Source of the DNA: Humibacillus xanthopallidus
GTDB lineage: Bacteria; Actinomycetota; Actinomycetes; Actinomycetales; Dermatophilaceae
Length of the DNA stretch: 64,000 nt
Assembly: GCF_006716675.1 (NCBI RefSeq)
Contig: NZ_VFPM01000003.1
Span: 124,001-188,000 of the forward strand
Direction of reading: 5' to 3'
A program made the position numbers and the translations under genes. Shown here one piece after another: positions 1 to 9,283 of this stretch (positions are counted from its first letter, which is position 1; the number at the start of each line of letters is the position of its first letter). The notes beneath the pieces were generated by a model that did not search any database, was not told the origin of the DNA, and worked only from the letters and a program-made list of their open reading frames with translations.

Positions 1-1277
1 TGCTCATCCTCACGGTGGCACAGCTCGGGATCGCCGCCTTCCGCCGAGACGGCCGCAGCGTCGGGCAGGTGCTCGTCGGCACCGGCCAGTTCCTGCTCGT
101 GTGGGTCGCCTGGATCGGCTACGGCATCGCGGTCCTCGCCGCCTGCGGCGGCCTGACCAAGGCCCTCATGACCACGCTGCTCCACGTCGACAGCTGGGCG
201 CAGTTCAGCCCCCTCGGCAGCCCGATCGACGTCGCCGACATCTCCGACGGCACCGTCGCCACCGTTCTCGGGCTGATGGGCATCGTGCTGGTCTTCGCCG
301 CCATCGGGCACCTACTCGTCCTGCTGACCCGCGCCGGGGCGCTCATGGTCCTGGCCGCGACGACACCGATCTCCGCCGCCGGGCTGTCCTCCGACTTCGG
401 GCGCAGCTGGTTCTGGAAGAGCTTCCGCTGGTTCCACGCCGCCGCGTTCACCCCGGTCCTGATGGTCCTCGTCCTCGGGGTAGGGGTGCAGATGACCTCC
501 GGGGTCGCCACCGGGATGACCGACGACCTGCAGAAGGCCATCGGCACCGCCGTTCCGGGCGTCATCCTCATCTGCATCGGCTGCGCAAGCCCGCTCGCCT
601 TGTTCAAGCTGCTCGCGTTCACCGACCCGGGCACCTCCTCCGGCGCCGCGCTCCGCGCCGGGATGGCCGCCCAAGGCGGCCTGAGCGGAGTCCTCGCCCG
701 CAAGAGCAGCGCAGGCGACTCCACGTCGACGGCGGCCTCGAGCACGGACGAGCACGGACGCTCCCAGGCCGAGGGCGCCGGTGAGAGCTCCACCAGCAGC
801 CGCTTCGGCGGCCTCGCCGCAGCCGGTCTGGGTCTGGTCGCGACCGTCGGCGCCAGGGGAGCGGCGATGGGCGCCGACCTGACCAACCAGATGGGCGTCG
901 GGGACTCCAGCTACGTCCCGGACTTCAGCTCCGACCGCCGCAACAACCAGCAGCGCAACCAGCAGCCCAACCAGCGGCGCGACGACGACAACCCAGCGGT
1001 CAACGGCGCCGACGGCAACGGGACCGACGGCAGCAACGGCAGTGGCCGCACCGGCGGTACGGATGGCAGAGGTCAGCCCTCGTCCCCGAGCACACCGTCC
1101 ATGCCCGCAACGCCGTCGGGGACCGGCCCCGGCGCGAAGGGGATGTCCGAAGGCAGCGGGAGCAGCGGGATACCGGCTGGTACTGCGGGCGCTGCTGGTG
1201 GCGCCGGCGCTGCGGGCGCCGCCGGTGGAACAGGTGGAGCGGCTGCCGCGAGCGCTGTGCCCGCCGTCCCGGCATAA
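1..1277 (+). CDS. TrbL/VirB6-like conjugal transfer membrane protein (5' end cut by window)
   Basis: The reading frame is open to the left edge; the codons before the first possible GTG (position 15) still encode hydrophobic residues, so the true start lies outside. About six to seven membrane segments fill the first 230 residues, followed by a long Gly/Ala/Ser/Asn-rich low-complexity tail. This architecture, and the position just before SCO6880-like and VirB4-like genes, is that of polytopic inner-membrane channel components (TrbL/VirB6 type) in actinobacterial type IV secretion systems. The function is inferred from topology and neighbours; no catalytic motif is expected. The next gene starts 17 bases downstream, so the two are probably co-transcribed. 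Confidence 0.7.
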   Translation, partial: LILTVAQLGIAAFRRDGRSVGQVLVGTGQFLLVWVAWIGYGIAVLAACGGLTKALMTTLLHVDSWAQFSPLGSPIDVADISDGTVATVLGLMGIVLVFAAIGHLLVLLTRAGALMVLAATTPISAAGLSSDFGRSWFWKSFRWFHAAAFTPVLMVLVLGVGVQMTSGVATGMTDDLQKAIGTAVPGVILICIGCASPLALFKLLAFTDPGTSSGAALRAGMAAQGGLSGVLARKSSAGDSTSTAASSTDEHGRSQAEGAGESSTSSRFGGLAAAGLGLVATVGARGAAMGADLTNQMGVGDSSYVPDFSSDRRNNQQRNQQPNQRRDDDNPAVNGADGNGTDGSNGSGRTGGTDGRGQPSSPSTPSMPATPSGTGPGAKGMSEGSGSSGIPAGTAGAAGGAGAAGAAGGTGGAAAASAVPAVPA

Positions 1278-1294
1278 GAGAGAGGGAGCGTGTC

Positions 1295-2873
1295 ATGGGT
1301 GTCATCTACTCCGACTACTCGAGGGCCCGGATCGGGTGGTTCTTCGGCCTGTCCGGGTGGCAGCTGACCACGGTCGCGCTGACCTTCCTGCCGATCGCGT
1401 GGGCGATGCAGCAGACGGCGTGGACCTCGGTTGCCCTCTTCACGCTGCTGTGGGCGGTCATCGTGCTGGTGACGGTCACGCCGGTCCGTGGACGGTCGGC
1501 GATGGGCTGGGTCTTCGCGTCGCTGTCGTTCGCCGTCGGGGGCCTCGCCGGGTGGACCCGGTTCCGGTCGAAAGCCTCAACGGGAGAGGCGGATTCGCTC
1601 GAGGAGCCGGACCTGCCGGGGGTGCTCCAGGGTGTCCGGATCCACGACGGCCCCCCGCGCGGCGCCACCTCCAGCAGGACCGCGATCATCCAGGACCACC
1701 GCTGCCGGACGTGGGCGCTGACCGCGTCTGTGATCCACCCCGGCATCGGCCTGGCCGAACTGGACCAGCGCGAACGACTCGGCGCCGGGCTGGGGGAGCT
1801 GCTCGACCTCGCCGCCCGGACCGAGCTGATCGACGCGGTCGTGTTCCTGGTGCGGACCGTCCCGGAGGACGGCGCCGAACGCGACCAGTGGATCGCCAGG
1901 CACCGCCGCGCCACCGGACCCCAGGCATCCCGTCAGGTCAACGATGAGCTGCAGGCGAACCTCACCCGGGCCAGCGTCCGGACCGAGGCGTTCGTCACCG
2001 TCGTCGTTCCCGAGGGCCGGCTCGCCCGGGAGGCCAAGGAGTCCGGCGGCGGCCTCGACGGCCGCGCCCGCGTGCTCTACAGCCTCGCCGACGAGATCGA
2101 GGCGCAGCTGCGCGGCGGCATGGGGATGACCAGCGTCGCCTGGCTCACCAGCCCAGAGCTGGCGCTGGCCTGCCGCACCGGCTTCGCGCCCGGTGACCGG
2201 GCCGGAATCATCGACGCCCTCGCCGGCCGCGACACCAACCCCACCGCTGACACCACCACCACGTCTCAGGGCAACCCAGCGACCAACCGGGCGACCAACC
2301 CTGGGACCAACCCTGGGACCAACCCGGGGATCAATGCGGATGTGCCGTGGGCGATGGCCGGGCCTTCCGGGGCGGACCCGGCCGTGCGGCACTACAGCCA
2401 CGACGCGTGGAACTCGATCTCCTCGACGGTGAAGCTGCCCGTCCGGGGCGCCGCGATGGGAGCCCTCGCGCCCGACCGCGCCGGGGGAGCGGCGCTCCTT
2501 CATGGTCTGCTACCCGATCCTGACGCAGTCGGTCGCGAACCGGCAGAGCGCCACGAGCGAGTGGGCCGCCGACATCGGCGACGAGCTGCGGCACCGGGCC
2601 AAGGTCAAGAAGCGGGCCAAGGCGAGCGAAGAGAGCGAGAAGGTCCGTCGCCTCGACGCGAAGCTCGCCCGCGGCAACAGCCTCACCCGCCCGTATGCCG
2701 TCGTCACTGTCACCGTCGCCAAGACCGCCCGGGTTTCCGCGTTCGGGCGCGACCTGGACGCGTCCGTGCGGCGGGCCGGATTCGCCCCGTTGCGGCTCGA
2801 CCTCGCCCAGGACGTCGCGTTCGCCGCGTCGACCGCCCCGCTCGGGGTCAGCCTCACCCGACGAGCCGATTGA
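1295..2873 (+). pseudogene. SCO6880-family conjugation protein, interrupted by one frameshift
   Basis: The N-terminal part has two membrane segments (about residues 20-65) and a soluble region; the C-terminal part carries the conserved stretch SEWAADIGDELR and the block RRLDAKLARGNSLTRPYAV typical of SCO6880-family proteins, which replace PrgI/VirB3-type subunits in actinobacterial conjugation loci. The two parts lie in different frames. The frame changes in a run of five G at 2483-2487. With four G, the reading continues APDRAGERRSFMVCYP and joins the second part seamlessly, ending at 2873. The cause is either a homopolymer sequencing error or a real one-base insertion. The linker before the break holds a tandem repeat (2281-2328). 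The start ATG 1295 has AGGGAG upstream. Confidence 0.75.
2281..2328 (+). repeat. Four 12-bp tandem units inside the SCO6880-like gene
   Basis: Four consecutive copies of a unit close to GACCAACCCTGG (2281, 2293, 2305, 2317) encode repeated Thr-Asn-Pro-Gly residues in a linker. The unit length is a multiple of three, so copy number can change without breaking the frame. It is probably a disordered spacer. Confidence 0.8.
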
Positions 2874-2889
2874 AGGGGGGCGGACTGAC

Positions 2890-4454
2890 ATGAAACCGCG
2901 CGACATGAATCCCTTTGACGTGAGGTCGATCGACGTGAGCAAACGGCGCGGTCGGGGCGGCGAGGGTAGGGATATGTCGCGACTTCTGTCGGACTTCGGA
3001 CACGAGCTGCCCTCCGCCGCACCCGCCCTGCACCCGCCCAAGGACGCCCGGCTGTTCCGGCACGTCCCGCCGCGGGGGGCCCGCCGCCCCGGCCGGGGGT
3101 GGGCATCAGGGGCGGCGCCGGTCTCGACCTGGAGGATGACCTCCGAGCAGGCGCCGGTGCTGTGGCCGTTCATCTCCACCCCCGGGCTGCCGCCGACCGG
3201 AGCGCAGATGGGGATCGACCTGCTCTCCGGCGGATCGTTCTACGCCGACCCGCTCGGCTGGGTCCTCGACGACACCGTCCCGGTGACCAACCCCAACATC
3301 TTCAGCCTCGGCAAACCTGGCCGCGGCAAGTCCGCCACGACCAAGGCGTTCTGTCTGCGGATGATGGACTTCGGCTACCGGGTCCTCGTGCTCGGCGACC
3401 CGAAGGACGAGTACGAGCCGCTGTGCCGCTTCCTCGACGTGGAACCGTTCGCGATCGGGCACGGCCTGCCGGCGCGGATCAACCCGCTCGCGTTCGGGCC
3501 ACTGATCACCGGCTGGGACCAGCTCAGCGCCGAGGCCGCTCAAGGTCGCGCGGCGATCGTGTTCGCCCGCTGGCTGACCCTCGTCCGGGGGCTCGTCGGC
3601 TCCCAACGCATCGGGGAGCACCGGGTGCCGTTCGGGCCCACCGACGAGGTCGTCGTCAAGGCCGCCTTGGCGCACCTGACCGGTTACGCCCACGGCAACA
3701 CCCGGATGCGGGAGACGACCATCCCGCACCTGTGGCGGCTGCTCGACGCCCCGACGAGCGAGCTGGTCGCGCAGTGCCGGTACGCCGACGAACGACATTT
3801 CCTGGACGACACCCGGATGCTGCGGGACGCGCTCGGGCAGCTCGTCTCCGGGGCGCTGGCCGGCCTGTTCGATGACCACACGAGCATCGACTGGACTGGG
3901 CCGCCCCGATCCAGTCGCTGAGCCTGTCCCGGCTCGAACCCCTTGGTGACGAGGCTGTCGGCATCGCGCTGACCTGCCTCAACTCGTGGGGCCGCGGGAT
4001 GCGGGAGCTCGCAGCGCCCGGGGATGTGCGGGTCGTGGTCCGAGACGAGTCGTGGAAGCAGCTGCGGCTCGGGCCGGAGGCCGTCAAGAGCTTCGACGCG
4101 GACCTGCGCCTGTCCCGACGCGACGGGGACGTCCAGTTCGCGATCGCCCACAAACCCTCGGACCTGCTCTCCGCCGGTGACAGCGGATCGCAGGCCGTCG
4201 CGATCGCCAAGGACCTGCTGCACCTGGCCGACATCAAGATCCTGCACGGGCAGGACCGGGCCGTCGCGGCCGAGCTCGAGACGATGCTCGGCCTCGGCCC
4301 GATCGCCCGCGACCTCGTCACGGGCTGGGCGATGCAGGGCAAGGGCCGCGCCCTGTGGTGCGTCGGCGACCAGCACTACAAGGTCGCCACCGTCCTGCAC
4401 CCGATCGAACGGAAGCTTACGTTCACGAACCAGGCCCTCGAAGCCGCGGGCTGA
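2890..4454 (+). pseudogene. VirB4-like type IV secretion ATPase, interrupted by one frameshift
   Basis: This is a conjugation ATPase that would energise assembly of the transfer channel. The Walker A motif is GKPGRGKS (encoded near 3310-3335) and a Walker B-like segment VRVVVRDESW lies near 4025-4055. The first part runs to a stop at 3921; the second continues from about 3897 in another frame (WAAPIQSLSLSRLEPLGDEAVG and onward) to 4454. Adding one C near 3891-3892 gives SIDLDWAAPIQ and restores one frame of about 520 residues. This is short compared with full VirB4 (about 800) but is normal for actinobacterial versions whose N-terminal part is carried by the SCO6880 partner. The start ATG 2890 has a strong AAGGGGGG site 17 bases after the previous gene. 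Confidence 0.75.
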
Positions 4455-4466
4455 AAGGCACTGGTA

Positions 4467-6110
4467 GTGAAGAAGATTGCCGTGATCCTGCTGCCCCTGG
4501 TTCCGCTGGCCTGCATCCCTATCGCGGCCGCGGTGCTGGTGATGGCGGTCGCCGGCCCGGCGGCAGGGGAGCAGCTGAGGACCGTCGCTTGCGGCACCGG
4601 GATCCCAGGGACGGGGGAGTGGCGGCCACCGTTCACCCAGGCGTATACCGTCAGCCGGCGCGGTTTCGGGCGCGAGTTCCACCCCATCCACCTGCGGTGG
4701 GAGCACCACTCCGGGCAGGACCTCGTCTCCCAGCCCGGGCCCGGCCCGGTCGTCGCGATCGGCCCCGGCCGTGTCGCCTTCGCGGGGGTCTCCCGGGGCG
4801 GCTACGGCAACTATGTCGACGTCGCGCACGCCGGCGGGGTCACCAGCAGGTACGCCCATCTGGCCCGGATCGACGTCCGGCAGGGGCAGCCCGTCAGGGC
4901 GGGCGAGCGGCTCGGGTTCGAGGGCAGCACCGGCACCAGCACCGGCAACCACCTGCACCTCGAGATCCTCGTGCGCGGGGTCGCGACCGACCCCGTCCCG
5001 TGGATGCTCTCGCACGGCGCACCCCTCAACGGCAAAGCCGTCACAGCCGGCACGACCGTCACATCAGCAGCCGCCGCCGGAGGAAGAGGGGCAGGCAACG
5101 GCGCGGCGACTGGGAGAGCGGGAGACTCAGTTGACACGGTGATGGAGGGCGGGATCGGGTTCGGGCTTCCCGCGCCCGGCAGCCCGCGGCAGGCGTCGCT
5201 GCGCAACCAGCCCCTGCCGATACCCGCCAAGGTGAAGGCGCTCTACCAGGCTGCGGCCGCGAGGTACGCGATCCCGTGGACGCTGCTCGCCGGCATCGGC
5301 ATGGAGGAGACCGGGCACGGGCGCACCACCGCCACCTCGAGCGCCGGCGCGCAAGGGCTCATGCAGTTCATGCCGGCCACGTTCGCGGCGGTCGGTGTCG
5401 ACGGCGACGGCGACGGTCTCGTCGACATCCGCAACGACGCCGACAGCATCACCTCCGCCGCGAACTACCTTGTGCGTTCCGGCGTCACCGACGGACCCGA
5501 CGGCGTCACCAAGGCCCTGTATGCGTACAACCACGCCAGCTGGTACGTCAACGACGTCCTGCACTACGCCCACGCGTACGGCGGCGGCATCGTCCTCGGA
5601 GACCCAACCGGATGCGACGGCCCGGTCGACGGGAACGGCGGCGGCGGCGGCGACGCCTCGCTGCCGCCGCTGACCAGCGACCGGGTGCGGCAGCTGCTGC
5701 AGTGGGCCGGCAGCCAGGCCGGCGACGCGTACGTCATGGGCGCCAACGGCCCTGACGCGTGGGACTGCTCCTCCCTCGTCCAGACAGCGTTCGCGCGGAT
5801 CGGGATCAGCATGCCCCGCACCGCCGGCGCGCAGCGGGCCTGGCTGGCCAAGGGCAACGGCTTCCGCATCAGGCCCGGGACGGAGCGGCCCGGCGACGTC
5901 ATCTTCTGGGACTCCTACCTCGGCCCGTCCCGGATCGGGCACGTGATGCTCGTGTGGGACCCCGCGACCCGGACGACCATCGAGGCCAGGTCGAGATCCC
6001 TCGGAGTCAGGCACTTCTCCTATGCCGGCGGGCCGAGCCACCACATCTTCGAGATCTGGCGGGTCGGCAACATGGCCGACCACCCGACCGTGACCAAGGG
6101 GCTGAGGTGA
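4467..6110 (+). CDS. Three-domain cell-wall hydrolase (M23, lytic transglycosylase, NlpC/P60) of the conjugation system
   Basis: The 547-residue protein has an N-terminal membrane anchor or signal (about residues 5-32). It is followed by an M23 endopeptidase domain (about 70-180) with the zinc ligands H81, D85 and the HLH pair at 162-164. Next is a lytic transglycosylase domain (about 255-365) with the catalytic Glu in GIGMEETGHG (280/281), GAQGLMQF and the ALYAYNHA motif. Last is an NlpC/P60 domain (about 405-535) with Cys434 in DCSSL and His492 in GHVML. All three catalytic sites look intact. Such proteins act outside the membrane and open peptidoglycan for the mating channel. The start is GTG 4467, 12 bases after the VirB4-like gene; the end overlaps the next start. 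Confidence 0.88.
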   Translation: MKKIAVILLPLVPLACIPIAAAVLVMAVAGPAAGEQLRTVACGTGIPGTGEWRPPFTQAYTVSRRGFGREFHPIHLRWEHHSGQDLVSQPGPGPVVAIGPGRVAFAGVSRGGYGNYVDVAHAGGVTSRYAHLARIDVRQGQPVRAGERLGFEGSTGTSTGNHLHLEILVRGVATDPVPWMLSHGAPLNGKAVTAGTTVTSAAAAGGRGAGNGAATGRAGDSVDTVMEGGIGFGLPAPGSPRQASLRNQPLPIPAKVKALYQAAAARYAIPWTLLAGIGMEETGHGRTTATSSAGAQGLMQFMPATFAAVGVDGDGDGLVDIRNDADSITSAANYLVRSGVTDGPDGVTKALYAYNHASWYVNDVLHYAHAYGGGIVLGDPTGCDGPVDGNGGGGGDASLPPLTSDRVRQLLQWAGSQAGDAYVMGANGPDAWDCSSLVQTAFARIGISMPRTAGAQRAWLAKGNGFRIRPGTERPGDVIFWDSYLGPSRIGHVMLVWDPATRTTIEARSRSLGVRHFSYAGGPSHHIFEIWRVGNMADHPTVTKGLR

Positions 6111-6448
6111 CTCAGGTGACCCGGATGAGCAACATCCCCGACGAGTCGGCCGACGACCCCAGGCAGCCCGCACCGTGGGAGCTGTCCTGCGACACCGCGC
6201 TGGATGCCCCGGTGGACCCAGATGGGAGTGGCAACGAGACCGAATCGACGCCACGCGAACCCGGCCCGTCCGACCCGGCGTTCCACTGGCACAGCGCCGT
6301 CCGGGCTCGCGGCTGGGCGCAGCCCACCCTCGACGGCAGCAACGGCGGGCAGGACCCGGCGGCCTGGCTGTGGCGCCACCAACGCCTCCACGAAACGCCC
6401 GGACGGTCCGCAGCCACGCAAGAAGGGCGAGACCGGCCGCGGCGGTGA
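6107..6448 (+). CDS. Small hypothetical protein of the conjugation operon
   Basis: This is a 113-residue acidic and polar protein with no membrane segment and no recognised domain; it has a WLWRHQRLH segment near its C-terminus. GTG 6107 overlaps the stop of the wall-hydrolase gene, which argues for translational coupling; ATG 6125 is an alternative start. It lies where actinobacterial conjugation loci often hold short unassigned genes. The function is unknown. Confidence 0.6.
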   Translation: MTQVTRMSNIPDESADDPRQPAPWELSCDTALDAPVDPDGSGNETESTPREPGPSDPAFHWHSAVRARGWAQPTLDGSNGGQDPAAWLWRHQRLHETPGRSAATQEGRDRPRR

Positions 6449-6494
6449 ACGCCCACCCGGGCGCAGACGGCTTTGGTCGGTGAAGGAGACCCTC

Positions 6495-6950
6495 ATGCAG
6501 CAGTCACGCCGCTCGAACCCGTACCCGTTCACGTGGGAGATCCCGCTGATGCTCGCCGTCACGGTGCTGCTTTTGCTGGTGCTCGGGGTGCAGGCAGGCC
6601 GGGCCGGCGCGAACCTCGCCGCCGGCGGCGGTGGCTTCTCCTTCCCGCCGAGAGACGAGTTTCTCACCAGCGTGCCCGTGATCCTCGCCGGAGACGCCAG
6701 CGCCGGGCTGCCGTCGGGCACAACGGGCCGGGCGTCACCAGCCGCGGTCCGGGCGTGGGTCACCGGGGCCGAGCTGATGATCCTGGTGGTGCTGTGCTGG
6801 GCGGGGAGGGCGTTGTGGCTGCGGTGGGGACCGCACCGTGTCTACGGGATGGCCAGCAAGGCCGAGGCGCAGACGCTGCTCGGGCACCGGCGGCTGCACC
6901 GCGTCCGCGGCATTATCCGCCCAGACCTCTACGGGAAGGAGCGGTCATGA
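6495..6950 (+). CDS. Conjugation accessory protein with two membrane segments
   Basis: This 151-residue protein has one membrane helix at about residues 18-36 and a second at about 88-106, with a basic cytoplasmic tail (KAEAQTLLGHRRLHRVRG). The start ATG 6495 has AAGGAG at 6483. The last codons overlap the start of the coupling ATPase gene (ATGA). Because that ATPase lacks an obvious N-terminal membrane anchor, this protein may provide it; this is an inference from topology and tight linkage. No enzymatic motif is visible. Confidence 0.65.
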   Translation: MQQSRRSNPYPFTWEIPLMLAVTVLLLLVLGVQAGRAGANLAAGGGGFSFPPRDEFLTSVPVILAGDASAGLPSGTTGRASPAAVRAWVTGAELMILVVLCWAGRALWLRWGPHRVYGMASKAEAQTLLGHRRLHRVRGIIRPDLYGKERS

Positions 6951-8491
6951 TGCCGACCGAGACGACAAGAGTGCGGTCGCGGTTCTTGTCTTGGCCCCGG
7001 TCTCCGTCCAGGGCGCGGTTCGAGCCGACCGATGTGGGATGGCGGCTCGGCACCTCGTCCCAGCCCCGCGGCGGGCAGCTGTGGGTGCCGTGGGACCGCA
7101 CCGCCGGGGTCATCGGCCCCCAGGGCAGCGGCAAGACCCTCGACGCGCTGATCCCCGCGCTGCTGCAGGCGCCCGGCGCGGCCCTGGTGACGCTGACGAA
7201 GCTGGACGACCTGCTGCTGAGTCTCACGGCCCGCTCGACCGACGACCGGCCGTGTGTCGTGCTCGACCCGTTCGGTGCCGCGTCCGGGTTGCCCGAGCTG
7301 GTCTGGGACCCGATCGACGGGTGCGTTGACCCGATGCTGGCCGAGCGGCGCGCGAAGGCGTTCACGGCCGGCACCGTCAAGGGCGCCGTCGCCGGCGGAC
7401 ACGGTGACGACGCCGCCCGGTTCTACGCGGCCGAGGCCGCGAAGGTCCTGCAGGCCTACTTCCACGCGGCGGCTCTGACGGGTCGCACCCTGCAGGACGT
7501 GCTGCGCTGGGTCGCGAACCCGCTCAGTGCCACCGACCCGACGGAGATCCTGCGGGAGCACCCGCACGCCGCGCCGTTCTGGCACGGGCTGCTGTTCGGG
7601 GCGCTCCGCGGCGATGAACGGACCGCCGGGAACACGATCACCACCGTGCAGCAGACGATGAGCCTGTTCTTCCAGGAGCCGATCAGGCGCCGCTGCGTCC
7701 CTGGGCCCGGACGGCCCGCGACCGATGTCGCCGACGTCATCGCGCGGCGCGGCACCATCTACCTGCTCGGACGCGAGGACCCGTACGCCAGCGCGTCCCC
7801 GTTGATGACAGCCGTCGCCGAGCACGTCCTCGACACGGCACTCGCAGCCGCGAACCAGTCCCGCTGGGGCAGGCTCTGCCCGCCGATGCTCGCCTGCCTC
7901 GACGAGCTGCCCTCCACCGCGCCGCTGCCCACGCTACGTACCCGGATGGCCAACGAGCGCGCCCTCGGGATCTCCTTCATCTGGGCCGCGCAGACCCGGC
8001 CCCAGCTCACCGCGATCTTCGGCGACCAGGAGGCCCGGACGCTGCTCGGGCTGACGAACACCCTCGTCCTCTTCGGCGGCTCCAAGGACGTCGCGTTCAA
8101 CCAGGAGATCAGCGACCTTCTCGGACCCGTCCGGGTCGCCCGCACCAGCTGGCAGAGCGGGCACCGCGGTGGCCGGAACGTCGCCGGGGAAGACATCCCC
8201 ATCCTCACCGGCGCCGAGGTCCGCCAGCTCAAGGAACGGCACGCTCTCGTCGTCGCCGAGAACGGCAAACCGATCATCGCGGCGCTGCACCGGTGCGTCG
8301 ACGGGCGCACCGGGCGGCGGCTCCTCGCCGAGCAGGCCGCAGCCCGTGCCCGGCTGGGGGAGGGACGCCGGCTGGTGGTCACCCCGGAGGCCCGCTCCAC
8401 CGCAGCGCTCGTCGAAGCGCGACGTCACGGCCTGTCTAGTGACACGACCGAGGGTTCGAACATGACGCCGCAGTTCACGGTGCGGCGATGA
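6947..8491 (+). CDS. VirD4/TraG-type coupling ATPase
   Basis: This 514-residue protein has Walker A GPQGSGKT at residues 57-64 and Walker B MLACLDELPS around residue 319, followed by the ISFIWAAQTRPQL segment typical of type IV coupling proteins. It would link the relaxase-DNA complex to the secretion channel at the membrane. There is no N-terminal membrane helix, unlike classical VirD4; the preceding two-helix protein may compensate. The gene overlaps both neighbours by four bases (ATGA), indicating one transcript with coupled translation. Confidence 0.88.
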   Translation: MMPTETTRVRSRFLSWPRSPSRARFEPTDVGWRLGTSSQPRGGQLWVPWDRTAGVIGPQGSGKTLDALIPALLQAPGAALVTLTKLDDLLLSLTARSTDDRPCVVLDPFGAASGLPELVWDPIDGCVDPMLAERRAKAFTAGTVKGAVAGGHGDDAARFYAAEAAKVLQAYFHAAALTGRTLQDVLRWVANPLSATDPTEILREHPHAAPFWHGLLFGALRGDERTAGNTITTVQQTMSLFFQEPIRRRCVPGPGRPATDVADVIARRGTIYLLGREDPYASASPLMTAVAEHVLDTALAAANQSRWGRLCPPMLACLDELPSTAPLPTLRTRMANERALGISFIWAAQTRPQLTAIFGDQEARTLLGLTNTLVLFGGSKDVAFNQEISDLLGPVRVARTSWQSGHRGGRNVAGEDIPILTGAEVRQLKERHALVVAENGKPIIAALHRCVDGRTGRRLLAEQAAARARLGEGRRLVVTPEARSTAALVEARRHGLSSDTTEGSNMTPQFTVRR

Positions 8492-9162
8492 GCGTCACCT
8501 CCGAGCCACAGCTCCCGCCGACCCCCATGGTCCGACCCTTCCCGGAACCGGGCCGGGGACTGACGCACTGCTACCGCGAGCTGCACCTCGCCGCCAACGG
8601 CACCGCAGAGCAGAAGAAAGCCCTCGGCGACCTGCGTATGCTGCCCAGACCCTGGGACCCGACCAGCATCAGGGACCCTCAGCTCCGGCGCGAACTCTGG
8701 CTCTGGCTCGACCAGGTCGTCGCCTGGCTCAACCTCGAGTACGTCTGGGATATCGTCGGCATCATCCCGCCCTGCTGGCCCCAGCACCCGCACCTCGTGC
8801 ACGAGATCGCTGTCTTGGCCGACCAACGCCGCCGCGCCGGCCTCGGGTTCACCAGCGACGCACTCGAGGAGTGGCACCGCTACGCGCTGCCCGCCTTCAC
8901 CGAACGACTTCGGACCCGCCTGAAGGACCACTGCGAGGAAGGCCACAGTGACTGGCCCGCCCGTGGCCGCTACAACCGCCACGGCGCCGAACGGGCCGTC
9001 CAGCAACGAGACACCGTCTACGCCCACGACGAAGCCCTCCTCAAGCCCACACGCCGAGACCCCAGCGAGACCATGCGACTGCACCTCGTCGACACCGGAC
9101 ACCTCACCCCCGAAGTCGTCGACCTCGAGACCGGCGAGATCCTTGACGACGCCGACGAATGA
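8488..9162 (+). CDS. DUF4913-like protein of the conjugative element
   Basis: This 224-residue soluble protein has a central region (about 65-120) with the pattern LWLWLDQVVAWLNLEYVW, CWPQHPHLVHEIAVL and DQRRRAG, resembling DUF4913 proteins found next to conjugation genes in actinobacteria. Its biochemical role is unknown. The start overlaps the coupling ATPase stop by four bases. It appears to be the last gene of the transfer operon before the cargo cassette, which begins after a 121-base gap. Confidence 0.65.
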   Translation: MSVTSEPQLPPTPMVRPFPEPGRGLTHCYRELHLAANGTAEQKKALGDLRMLPRPWDPTSIRDPQLRRELWLWLDQVVAWLNLEYVWDIVGIIPPCWPQHPHLVHEIAVLADQRRRAGLGFTSDALEEWHRYALPAFTERLRTRLKDHCEEGHSDWPARGRYNRHGAERAVQQRDTVYAHDEALLKPTRRDPSETMRLHLVDTGHLTPEVVDLETGEILDDADE

Positions 9163-9283
9163 GCCAGAACTCCGACCGCACAGGACACTTCGCACGCCCC
9201 GAACGGACACCGGCACCGCCTGCGCGGCCGGCGCCCCACCTACCCCTAGGGTGTCTTGGCATCCGGACCAATCAGGAGCGTCC

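Noticed and set aside
2470..2510. Programmed ribosomal frameshift in the SCO6880-like gene
   Set aside because: A G5 run alone is not a known slippery site with stimulator, no downstream structure was obvious, and five similar breaks occur in unrelated genes, so a common sequencing cause is more likely.
4355..5134. Arginine-rich plus-strand frame over the start of the wall hydrolase
   Set aside because: It conflicts with the motif-rich M23 region and is a frame shadow.
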